Assembly: GCA_964537285.1 (NCBI GenBank)
Contig: CAZHZT010000002.1
Coordinates: forward strand, 26,953-90,952
Direction: 5' to 3'
DNA from: CAZHZT01 sp964537285
Lineage (GTDB): Bacteria > Bacteroidota > Bacteroidia > Chitinophagales > Saprospiraceae
Length of the DNA stretch: 64,000 nucleotides
The notes beneath the pieces are model-generated. The model did no database searches and was not told the DNA's origin. It was given only the letters and a program-made list of their open reading frames with translations. Below are positions 55,777 through 63,968 of this stretch, in pieces. Positions within the stretch are counted from its first letter, which is position 1; every line of letters starts with the position of its first letter. The position numbers and the translations under genes were made by a program.

Positions 55777-56205
55777 ATGGGCATTAGGGTAGATCGAAAG
55801 GTGTTGGAAGCAATGAACAAGCGTTTTAAAAATAAAGTGCCTTTTCCGGATGCGCTTGATACAGCTATTCATACCATTCTAAATGATGAAAGTGATCGAA
55901 ACAGCCCCCGGGCGGTCATGATGGATGTTCTTGAAGTTTATCCGGATCAGTATGCTGACTATACCGTTTTTGATCAAATTATTCGCCCGGAGTTGAAGAA
56001 ACGCATGAACGAGGGATATCTTATGCTGCTTCCTGTCTGGGAAGAAATCCCTGAAGACAAACGGGATTTCCAAACCCCTGACAACAGGGAGGCTTCCGAA
56101 AGGCATTGGAACTTTTTTCTTGGGATCACTACTGATGATCATCAATTTTGGACGATTGTTGATAGATTGGGAAAGAAAAATGCGTATAATTACGGACTTA
56201 ATTAA
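55777..56205 (+). CDS. unknown single-repeat paralogue of the 568-aa protein
   Basis: 142 aa. MGIRVDRKVLEAMNKRFK matches the start of the 568-aa protein (GVRYDRELLDNANRLV); the remainder is one repeat unit (EGYLMLLPVWEEIP; WNFFLGITTDDHQFWTIVDR) and the end NAYNYGLN corresponds to PPYNYGFN. The ATG at 55777 is chosen; the upstream in-frame TTG lies next to a family A fragment. Directly upstream of coaX (17 bp), probably by chance. Confidence 0.65.
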   Translation: MGIRVDRKVLEAMNKRFKNKVPFPDALDTAIHTILNDESDRNSPRAVMMDVLEVYPDQYADYTVFDQIIRPELKKRMNEGYLMLLPVWEEIPEDKRDFQTPDNREASERHWNFFLGITTDDHQFWTIVDRLGKKNAYNYGLN

Positions 56206-56222
56206 TTTCAAAAGCAAGGTAA

Positions 56223-56999
56223 ATGCTTCTGGCAATAGATATAGGGAATTCAAATGTAGTGGTGGGAGTATATCAGGATGAAACCTGGAAACATATCTGG
56301 CGGATGCCCACCTTGTTGGACGAAGCCCAGGCTTTTTATGATATGCGTCTGGTAGAATATCTGTTAGAAGTTGATATTAAGGTGCAGGAAGTGCGCAAGA
56401 TTGTGATCAGTAGTGTGGTGCCTCCCTTAAACGAGACTTTCAAGTCGATTGCACGCCACGTTTTTCAGGCCGAACCTCTTTTTTTAGGGCCGGATATTTT
56501 TGATCAATTGGATCTTGAAGTGCAGCAACCACAAGAGATCGGTGGAGATTTGGTCGCTAATGCAGTGGCAGCATTGGAGCATTTGGAAAAAGATTGTATT
56601 GTAGTAGATTTCGGTACGGCTTTGACCTTTACAATGATTTCCTATTCAAAACGAAAAATTCTTGGCGTAGCTATTGCTCCGGGCTTAAAAACAGCGGTTA
56701 ATGTATTGTTTCAAAAAACAGCCCAATTGCCGGAGGTTCCTTTAATTTTACCTGAATCTTCTGTTGGTTTAAGTACTGCACATGCTATCCAAAGTGGAGT
56801 GTTAATAGGGTATGAGGGGCTGGTCAAGCACATGCTTCAGCAAATAAGAGCAGAATTGGGAACTCATTTCGTAGCATTGGCTACCGGAGGCCTGTCTTCT
56901 ATATTAAGCCCTTTGAAAGAAGAGTTCATTCAGGTAGATACAACACTAACGCTAGATGGCTTAAGGATTATTTGGGAGAAGATTCACGAACAACGTTAA
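56223..56999 (+). CDS. coaX: type III pantothenate kinase
   Basis: First step of CoA synthesis, 258 aa. ASKHA-fold phosphate motifs LLAIDIGNSNVVVG and VVDFGTALTF, GVAIAPGLKT and ATGGLS near the C-terminus. Type III enzymes need a monovalent cation and are not inhibited by CoA. The MFS gene starts 3 bp after the stop, so they are co-transcribed. Confidence 0.94.
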   Translation: MLLAIDIGNSNVVVGVYQDETWKHIWRMPTLLDEAQAFYDMRLVEYLLEVDIKVQEVRKIVISSVVPPLNETFKSIARHVFQAEPLFLGPDIFDQLDLEVQQPQEIGGDLVANAVAALEHLEKDCIVVDFGTALTFTMISYSKRKILGVAIAPGLKTAVNVLFQKTAQLPEVPLILPESSVGLSTAHAIQSGVLIGYEGLVKHMLQQIRAELGTHFVALATGGLSSILSPLKEEFIQVDTTLTLDGLRIIWEKIHEQR

Positions 57000-57002
57000 T
57001 TG

Positions 57003-58319
57003 ATGGCAATAGAAAAGGTTAAACCCGTCCCGATATTCCCGGTGCTTATGGTGAATTTTATAGGCATGCTGGGGTACTGTATTGTGATTCCGATTCTAGT
57101 GTTTTTGGTGAAAAAGTTCGGGGGGAATGAGTTTATCTACGGGCTACTGGGATCAATGTATCCGGCATTTCAGCTGATAGGTGCTCCTCTGCTTGGCAAA
57201 TGGTCTGATGTGATTGGTCGGCGCAGTGTGCTGATTGTCAGTCAGGTTGGAACTTTTGTTGCATGGATGCTCTTTATTTTGGCTTTATACCTACCGAAAA
57301 TGGAACTGATAGCAGTAGATTCAACGGTTCTCGGTTCCTTCCTTATTACCTTGCCTTTGATATGTCTCTTTATAGCCAGGGCTTTTGATGGGTTGACGGG
57401 AGGGAATATTTCCGTAGCGAATGCCTATTTGTCAGACGTATCAACAGTAGCTAACCGAAAGGCCAATTTTGGTAAAATGGCCTCTTCCGGCAGCTTAGGG
57501 TTTGTTATCGGCCCTGCCATATCAGGGCTTTTAGGGGCAAGTATACTTGGAGAGTTGCTGCCTGTGCTTGTAGCGGCTGGCGTTTCGTTGACGGCCATAG
57601 CAGTGATCTATTTTTACCTTCCGGAATCGAAGCAGGAATTGGTTCCTCCTAATTTGAGAGACCTGAATGTCCGTAAGTTATTTTCGATGGAAAACCGGGA
57701 GTGTTATAAAATGGATAATTGCCCGGATACGGGTTTAAGAGCAATTCTTCGTTACCCTCAGATTCCCTTCATGTATTTGATGTATTTTATTGTTTTTCTG
57801 GGCTTCAGTTTTTTTTACGCCAGTTTTCCGGTATTTGCTTCAGGGTATATGAATTGGAGTGCAGCTCAATTGGGCGTGTTTTTGACCGTGTCAAGTGGTA
57901 TAATGGTGTTGGTTCAGGGGCCGGGCCTGACTTATTTATCCAATAAAGTAGACAGTGCGCGTTTAGTTACTTTGGGGAGCACAATGATGGTTGCTAATTT
58001 TTTACTGCTTCCAACGGGAGAGTCGGTTTGGGTATATACTGCGAATGTTTTCCTTTCTGTGGGTAATGCTTTGATGTGGCCAAGTTTTCTGGCTATCCTT
58101 GCTACGAAGGGCAAAAATAATGTAAAAGGAACCATTATGGGGTATGCCAACAGCATGGGAAGCGCCGCGAGTATATTTGGTCTGATATTAGGAGGTACCT
58201 TATTTGGGCAGATTGGACCCAATGTTTTTTATATTTCGGCGGCTATTTTTTGTATTGTGTTTGTGCTTTCCTTTTTCCTATGGAAAAAAGAACCTAGCTT
58301 AGAGCTACAAGTAGAGTAA
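57003..58319 (+). CDS. MFS transporter, TetA-like
   Basis: 438 aa, 12 predicted spans. MFS loop 2-3 motif GKWSDVIGRRSVLI and the antiporter motif C-like GFVIGPAISGLLG indicate a drug/H+ antiporter-like exporter. Substrate unknown; no evidence that it gives resistance. The ATG at 57003 follows an in-frame TTG at 57000. Confidence 0.88.
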   Translation: MAIEKVKPVPIFPVLMVNFIGMLGYCIVIPILVFLVKKFGGNEFIYGLLGSMYPAFQLIGAPLLGKWSDVIGRRSVLIVSQVGTFVAWMLFILALYLPKMELIAVDSTVLGSFLITLPLICLFIARAFDGLTGGNISVANAYLSDVSTVANRKANFGKMASSGSLGFVIGPAISGLLGASILGELLPVLVAAGVSLTAIAVIYFYLPESKQELVPPNLRDLNVRKLFSMENRECYKMDNCPDTGLRAILRYPQIPFMYLMYFIVFLGFSFFYASFPVFASGYMNWSAAQLGVFLTVSSGIMVLVQGPGLTYLSNKVDSARLVTLGSTMMVANFLLLPTGESVWVYTANVFLSVGNALMWPSFLAILATKGKNNVKGTIMGYANSMGSAASIFGLILGGTLFGQIGPNVFYISAAIFCIVFVLSFFLWKKEPSLELQVE

Positions 58320-58341
58320 TTTTTTAATAACAGACAACAAA

Positions 58342-59568
58342 ATGCGTTTTTTTATACTTATTCTACTCATGCTATCCATTGATTGGTATGCTTTTCAAAG
58401 CATTCGCTTTGCTACGCAAAGCTGGACCGTTCCATGGAGAAGTTCCTTGCATATCGGATTTTGGGTGCTAAATGCGCTTTGCATTTTATTTGTGTTGGCA
58501 GCGTTTAACTGGCCACTGGAAAAATGGAGTAAGGTAGGCTACACGCTTGCCAGAGCATTTGTGTTCATTTACTACATTTCGAAGTTATTTGCTTGCTTTT
58601 TTCTGCTAATAGATGACGTCAGGCGTGGAGTTTTGGCCTTATATCACAAAATATCAGGATCCACTTCTTTTGATCCTTCCCGGAAAAGTTTCCTAAATAA
58701 TCTGGCCCTTTTTATGGGGAGCGTACCCTTTTTTACCCTTTCTTACGGAGTACTGAGAAATCCTTATCGCTACAAAAACTACAGAGATGTCGTTGAAATA
58801 GAGGGGCTCCCAGCTGCTTTAGACGGACTAAAAATTGTACAAATTTCAGATATTCATGCGGGGAGCTTTTTTTACAAGGAGCCTATAAAGCGGGCTATTG
58901 AGATGATTAACGCTGAAGAAGCCGATTTGGTCTTTTTTACCGGCGATCTGGTGAATAGCAAAGCAGAGGAGATGGAGCCCTACATTGAATTGTTTAGAGA
59001 GATAAAAGCAAAGTATGGTGTTTTTTCTGTGCGAGGCAATCATGATTACGGTGATTACCATCGATGGAATAGTGATGAAGCTCGTGCAGCTAACAAAGAA
59101 CGTTTCGAGGCAATCCATGCAGAAATGGGCTGGGAACTTTTGAAAAACGAACATCGTTTCTTGAGTATAAATGGAGAAGAAGTAGCTGTTATCGGGATTG
59201 AAAATATGTCTGCTTTGCCTCAGTTTCCAAAATATGGGGACTTGGCCAAGGCTTCCAATGGCACTTCTTCATCGGCATTGCGCATTCTGCTATCTCACGA
59301 TCCAACTTATTGGGAAGCTGGTATCATCAAAGAGTTTAAAGAAATTGAATTAACCTTGAGTGGACATACGCACGGGTTTCAGTTTGGTATTGAAATCCCC
59401 GGGTTTATCCGGTGGAGTCCTAGTCAATTGATGTATAAGCAATGGGCTGGTTTATACAAAGAAGAAAAACAATATCTGTACGTGAATAGAGGGCTTGGGT
59501 TTTTAGGCTATCCTGGCAGAGTGGGCATTTTGCCGGAAATTACTTCGCTGGTGATAAAGAAAAAATAA
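58342..59568 (+). CDS. membrane metallophosphoesterase
   Basis: 408 aa: about four N-terminal spans, then a calcineurin-like phosphoesterase domain with all metal motifs (SDIHAG, TGDLVN, GNHDYG, LSHDP, SGHTHGFQ). Similar to YkuE/LpxH-like membrane phosphoesterases; may act on lipid or nucleotide phosphates. 22 bp after the MFS gene. Confidence 0.9.
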   Translation: MRFFILILLMLSIDWYAFQSIRFATQSWTVPWRSSLHIGFWVLNALCILFVLAAFNWPLEKWSKVGYTLARAFVFIYYISKLFACFFLLIDDVRRGVLALYHKISGSTSFDPSRKSFLNNLALFMGSVPFFTLSYGVLRNPYRYKNYRDVVEIEGLPAALDGLKIVQISDIHAGSFFYKEPIKRAIEMINAEEADLVFFTGDLVNSKAEEMEPYIELFREIKAKYGVFSVRGNHDYGDYHRWNSDEARAANKERFEAIHAEMGWELLKNEHRFLSINGEEVAVIGIENMSALPQFPKYGDLAKASNGTSSSALRILLSHDPTYWEAGIIKEFKEIELTLSGHTHGFQFGIEIPGFIRWSPSQLMYKQWAGLYKEEKQYLYVNRGLGFLGYPGRVGILPEITSLVIKKK

Positions 59569-59642
59569 ACGTGCAGCTCTACTAATAAAACTTCCGAACG
59601 GAGGGTAAATGAATTAATTTTGGAAAACCTCAACTCTTTTTT

Positions 59643-59660
59643 CAAAGAACTAAAATAAAA
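59643..59660. repeat. family A right-end fragment duplicated before A8
   Basis: CAAAGAACTAAAATAAAA, repeated exactly at 59763-59780 so that copy A8 is flanked by 18-bp direct repeats. It may be the remnant of a tandem copy or a target-site-like duplication. Confidence 0.65.
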
Positions 59661-59771
59661 CGTTATTTGACAAATTGTGTGGAACTTCAAACTGATAACC
59701 CTTGAATGCCCTTGTGGTTGAAAGGGTTATCAGTTTGAAGTTCTATTTTCCACAATTTATGTCAAAGAACT
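59661..59771 (+). repeat. family A palindromic repeat, copy A8
   Basis: CGTTATTTGACAAATTGTG to TATGTCAAAGAACT. Stem changes are compensated (AAACTGATAACCC / GGGTTATCAGTTT). The long end is 12 bp before the ABC transporter ATG. Confidence 0.92.
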
Positions 59772-59783
59772 AAAATAAAATAT

Positions 59784-61598
59784 ATGGCTGAGCCGGATAA
59801 AAAAGGTTCCTTAAAGGAGCAGTTTGCCGCTTTAAAGAACTTGAAACCCTTTTTTAAAATCATTTGGGCGACGAATAAGTGGCTGGCTATAGGCAACCTG
59901 GTGCTGCGCTTGCTCAAAGCTGCGATGCCTCTATTGATGCTTTATGTAGGCAAAGAGATCATTGATGAAGTGATCCGGCTTTATAACGGAGGCGAACAAA
60001 CGCAGTATATTTGGATATTATTGATTATTGAATTAGCCTTGGCCGTTCTTTCAGATCTATTGAGCAGAGGAATCACTTTAATGGATAGCCTGCTGGGGGA
60101 TTTATTTGCCAATCGAACTTCCGAGCGGCTCATTCGGCACGCTGCCACCTTGGACCTTTATCAGTTTGAGGATGCACAGTTTTATGATAAACTGGAGAGA
60201 GCCAGGCGGCAGACAACCGGTCGCACGGTGCTCATGTCGCAAGTTTTTTCTCAATTACAGGATGCCGTCAGTATTATTTTTCTGGGGGCTGGATTAGTGT
60301 TGTTTAACCCCTGGCTGATCTTAATCCTTTTTGTTGCTGTTGTTCCTTCTTTTCTGGGAGAAACCCACTTTAATCAACGCACCTTTTCACTTACCCGCAG
60401 CTGGACGCCTGAGCGCAGGGAGCTTGATTACATTCGGTACGTAGGAGCGAGCGATCAAACCGCCAAAGAAGTGAAGGTTTTCAATCTTTCGGATTTTCTG
60501 GCTACGCGTTTTGCGGCATTAGCAGATAAATATTATGAGGAAAACCGTAAAATTGCTATCAGTAGGGCGTTTTGGGGGAGTTTTTTATCTGCAATAGGAA
60601 CAGTAGCTTATTATGTAGCCTATGTTTTTATTATACTCCAAACTATTTCCGGAGCCATAACCGTAGGAACACTTACCTTCCTGGCGGGGTCTTTTCAGCG
60701 TATGAGAGGCATGCTTCAAGGGATTATGAATCGTTTTTCCCGAATTGCGGAAGGTGCTTTGTATCTGGAGGATCTATTTGATTTCTTTAAAATTCAGCCT
60801 CAAATACGATCCAACCAAAATGGATTAAAGGTGCCAGAGCCCATAAAAAAGGGATTTGTTTTTGAAAATGTTGGCTTTAAGTACCTCAATAGTGATAAGT
60901 GGGCCATTAAAAACCTAAGCTTTGAGCTTAAGGCAGGTGAAAAACTTGCTCTGGTAGGTGAAAATGGGGCAGGAAAAACTACGCTGGTGAAATTGCTTGC
61001 CCGGCTCTATGATCCTACAGAAGGACGCATACTTCTGGATGGAGTAGACCTTAGAGAGTACGATCTTCAGGATCTAAGAAAAAATATAGGAATTATTTTT
61101 CAGGATTATATTCGCTTTCAACTCAAAGCATCCGAAAATATTGCTGTTGGAAATATTAATTATCGGGAAGACAAGCCCAAAATTGAATCAGCCGCAGTAA
61201 AAAGCCTTGCTGATGAAGTTATCCAAGAATTACCTCTAACCTATGATCAGGTACTCGGTAAACGTTTTAATAATGGCGTGGAACTCTCCGGAGGTCAATG
61301 GCAAAAAGTTGCCTTGGCCCGAGCCTACATGCGCGATGCGCAATTATTGATTCTTGATGAACCAACTTCGGCTTTGGATGCCAGGGCTGAACATCAGGTT
61401 TTTCTAAGGTTCTCCGAGCTTATTTCCGGTAAATCGGCGGTATTGATATCCCACCGTTTTTCGACAGTTCGCATGGCTGACCGTATTTTGTTTCTTGAAA
61501 AAGGTCAATTGAAGGAATTTGGTACCCACGAAGAATTGTTACTTCAAGATGGGAAGTATGCTGAATTATTTACGCTTCAGGCTAAGGGGTACCAATAG
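59784..61598 (+). CDS. ABC exporter-type ATPase/permease
   Basis: 604-aa half transporter. Six-helix membrane domain to about residue 330, then an ATPase domain: Walker A GENGAGKTTLVKLL, Q-loop IIFQDYIRF, signature LSGGQWQKVALARAY, Walker B LLILDEPTSALD, ISHRFSTVRMADR. Likely a homodimer exporting lipid, peptide or drug; substrate unknown. No partner half. Confidence 0.92.
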   Translation: MAEPDKKGSLKEQFAALKNLKPFFKIIWATNKWLAIGNLVLRLLKAAMPLLMLYVGKEIIDEVIRLYNGGEQTQYIWILLIIELALAVLSDLLSRGITLMDSLLGDLFANRTSERLIRHAATLDLYQFEDAQFYDKLERARRQTTGRTVLMSQVFSQLQDAVSIIFLGAGLVLFNPWLILILFVAVVPSFLGETHFNQRTFSLTRSWTPERRELDYIRYVGASDQTAKEVKVFNLSDFLATRFAALADKYYEENRKIAISRAFWGSFLSAIGTVAYYVAYVFIILQTISGAITVGTLTFLAGSFQRMRGMLQGIMNRFSRIAEGALYLEDLFDFFKIQPQIRSNQNGLKVPEPIKKGFVFENVGFKYLNSDKWAIKNLSFELKAGEKLALVGENGAGKTTLVKLLARLYDPTEGRILLDGVDLREYDLQDLRKNIGIIFQDYIRFQLKASENIAVGNINYREDKPKIESAAVKSLADEVIQELPLTYDQVLGKRFNNGVELSGGQWQKVALARAYMRDAQLLILDEPTSALDARAEHQVFLRFSELISGKSAVLISHRFSTVRMADRILFLEKGQLKEFGTHEELLLQDGKYAELFTLQAKGYQ

Positions 61599-61687
61599 AT
61601 TCGTTCTTTTTAGCTCCCTTATAATGAATATACACTTTTGGCGCAAACAATGCTGAAGAAAATTGGTTACTGCAAGAAAATTAACAA

Positions 61688-62455
61688 ATGAATAGAGCCA
61701 TGAAAAGGAAAAACATCCGCAATTGGTTACTCGGATTAGTATTGGTTACGGTATTTTTACTCGGCGGGGCCTTTTTAATTGTAAATGAACCCCTGCCAGA
61801 AGGAAAAGAAGGCCCTAAAGCGGAAGCTTTAGCGAAGAAAATGTTGGAGGCTATAAACAAGCCTGCCTGGGATAGTTTAAATTGGTTACAGTGGTCTTTT
61901 GCTGGCAGACAGGATTACGTGTGGGATAAAAGCCGAAACTACGCTCAAATCGAGTGGGAAAATACCAGGGTATTGATGAATCTAAATAAAAAGAGCGGAA
62001 TAGTATGGCAAAATAACCAGATGCTCAGTGGAACAGAAAAAGATCAAATCATTGAAAAAGCCTGGGGGCATTGGTGTAATGATTCTTTTTGGTTTAATGC
62101 TCCCATTAAATGCTATGATCCTGGTACCGTTAGAAAGTTTGTTGAACTAGACGATGGCCGGGAAGGCTTGCTTATCACCTACGAAACGGGTGGCGTTACT
62201 CCTGGAGACTCCTATTTATGGCTATTGGATGAAAAAGGGTTGCCTGTAAGCTGGAAAATGTGGGTGTCTATTATTCCTGTAGGAGGAGCAGAATTTACCT
62301 GGGAAAACTGGGTTGAACTTCCCGGAGGGGCCTTGGTTGCCGGACTTCATAAGAGTAAGATGATTAACTTAGAAATACCTAATATAAAAGGTGGGTATAA
62401 ATTTGGCGAATTAGGCTTGGAAAAAGATCCGTTTGCCGAATTACTTAACAAATAA
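61688..62455 (+). CDS. unknown membrane-anchored or exported protein
   Basis: 255 aa with one N-terminal span (WLLGLVLVTVFLLGGAFLIV), then a beta-rich domain with many Trp (WDSLNWLQWSFAGRQDYVW; WGHWCNDSFWFNAP; VSWKMWVSIIPVGGAEFTW). It may be a lipoprotein-localisation-like or lipid-binding fold, but I could not assign a family. Family A repeat A9 starts directly after its stop. Confidence 0.6.
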   Translation: MNRAMKRKNIRNWLLGLVLVTVFLLGGAFLIVNEPLPEGKEGPKAEALAKKMLEAINKPAWDSLNWLQWSFAGRQDYVWDKSRNYAQIEWENTRVLMNLNKKSGIVWQNNQMLSGTEKDQIIEKAWGHWCNDSFWFNAPIKCYDPGTVRKFVELDDGREGLLITYETGGVTPGDSYLWLLDEKGLPVSWKMWVSIIPVGGAEFTWENWVELPGGALVAGLHKSKMINLEIPNIKGGYKFGELGLEKDPFAELLNK

Positions 62456-62567
62456 CGTTCTTTGACAAATTGTGTGGAACTTCAAAATGATAAGCATTGA
62501 ACGCCCTTTGGGCTAAAGGGATTATCATTTTTCAACTCCATTTTATTACAATTTATGTCAAAGAACC
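62456..62567 (+). repeat. family A palindromic repeat, copy A9
   Basis: CGTTCTTTGACAAATTGTGT to TATGTCAAAGAACC, starting at the first base after the stop codon of the unknown gene. Long end faces the patatin gene. Confidence 0.9.
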
Positions 62568-62583
62568 ACAAATAAGAGACTTG

Positions 62584-62635
62584 TTTTTATCGGAAAGGCA
62601 GTTTTTTCTATTAAAGCCTGCCTTTCCGATAAAAA
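62584..62635. terminator. 18-bp-arm hairpin between unknown gene and patatin
   Basis: Arms 62584-62601 and 62618-62635 (TTTTTATCGGAAAGGCAG and complement), 16-nt loop. With A9 it fills the leader of the patatin gene. Confidence 0.75.
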
Positions 62636-62769
62636 TTATGCTCTTACTGACCACTTGCGGCCTAAATTTTAACCACTACCTCCTAATCAATGCCACTTAC
62701 CTTCTCAGTGTTTTAATTGCTATCAAAATACCCCATTTTGCAGTATACATCAACCAAAACAACACGATC

Positions 62770-63865
62770 ATGACTGCAATGGCATTTCAAAAGCAAGAAA
62801 AAACACTTATTACTTCTTCCAGTATATCTTCTATTATAAGAAAGATCAACATAGTAAGATCTGTAAAACAAACAGAAACTCATCGAAAGCTTCGCATCCT
62901 TTCCATTGATGGCGGAGGCATCCGGGCTGTTTTACCTGCTATGGTATTAGCTGCTCTAGAGGAAAAAATCCAAAATGAAAGCGGCAATCCCGATGCACGC
63001 ATTGTCGATTATTTCGATTTTTTTGCGGGTACCAGTGCGGGGGGGATACTTATTTCTTTATACTTAACACCATGTGAAAAAAAATCCGAATCGACCCAAG
63101 TATACGGCCAAGGAAATTTTAGATATCTACTTAAATGGTGGATGCAAAAGCTTTGCTACGCCTAATCCAGATAAAGCTTCTGCCAGAAGGCAAAAATACT
63201 GCTCAACAACTTTAGCAGAAGGCCTGAAAGCCACCGTAGGAAGTGAAAATACAATGGGGCAGTTTTTAAAACCAGCCTTCATCACAGCTTTTGATATGGA
63301 AACGGAGCGCCCTTTTTATTTCCAAAGCTGGAAGCACACACAAGCTAAGGTTTGGCAAGTAGCCAGAGCCACCTCTGCAGCACCCGGTCTGTTTAAAGCA
63401 ATAACCGTTGATGGCCATGCCCACGGCAATCCCCTCATTGATGGTAGTATTTTTGCGAGTAACCCGGCCATGTGTACCTATGCGATGGCGCATCAAACGG
63501 ACTTCTCTAAAATTGGAAATACTTCAAGTCAATTCGATCAACCGGGTTCCGAAGATATGGTCATTGTTTCTATCGGTACAGGCAGGTCTCCTCAGAAACA
63601 ATCCACTAAAGCCGATATGATTCGGTTTATGATGAAAAACCTGATGACTGCGGGAACAGAACTGGTCAATCAACAATTGAAGCAGCTTTTTGGACAGGAG
63701 CCGGATGAGCCTTATTTCCGCTTTAACCCTATCCTTCCTCTGTTAGATGGTACTATTGATAATGTGGATGAGGAGCAGTTGAAATCATTGAAGGAAATTG
63801 GAATGTGTTATTTAAAAACACAGGAAAAGGAGGTGGAACGCTTAACAAGGTTTTTACTGGCATAG
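62770..63865 (+). pseudogene. patatin-like phospholipase, frame split at an A8 tract
   Basis: Serine lipase of the patatin family in two frames. The first (to 63165) holds the oxyanion loop DGGGIRA and the Ser motif FAGTSAGGIL; the second (from 63074) holds PKYTAKEILDIY, ATSAAPGLF and the catalytic Asp in IDGSIFASNPA. They join at eight A residues (63077-63084): seven A would give TPCEKNPNRPKYTAKEIL in one frame. So it is a one-base insertion, a read error, or a slippage site. Start unclear: ATG at 62770 or 62638. Last codons and stop lie in a 32-bp-arm hairpin. Confidence 0.8.
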
Positions 63866-63919
63866 CATCTGCTAATGGAATGCCCTTGGGCATTCCATTA
63901 GCAGATGCTATGCCAGTAA
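63854..63919. terminator. perfect 32-bp-arm hairpin copying the patatin gene end
   Basis: Arms 63854-63885 and 63888-63919 exact, 2-nt spacer TT. The left arm includes TTA CTG GCA TAG (last codons and stop). Confidence 0.85.
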
Positions 63920-63945
63920 GATTTTCTTTAGGGCTTTTAAATTCT

Positions 63946-63968
63946 GGTTCTAGATGATTTCATTTGGT
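63946..63968 (+). repeat. diverged half copy of the 42060 palindrome
   Basis: Matches 42061-42083 at 21 of 23 positions (GGTTCTAGATGATTTCATTT here). Not coding. The element probably continues beyond the window. Confidence 0.55.

Noticed and set aside
56223..58319. Antibiotic resistance island
   Set aside because: The TetA-like MFS gene is in a housekeeping context with coaX and has no mobile element genes or odd composition.
5343..62567. Family A copies as a CRISPR or tRNA-like array
   Set aside because: Copies are kilobases apart, palindromic and without spacers; no cas gene or tRNA fold.
62770..63865. CBASS-type CapV effector
   Set aside because: The patatin motifs fit, but there is no CD-NTase, Cap2 or Cap3 gene next to it, so a plain patatin is the safer call.
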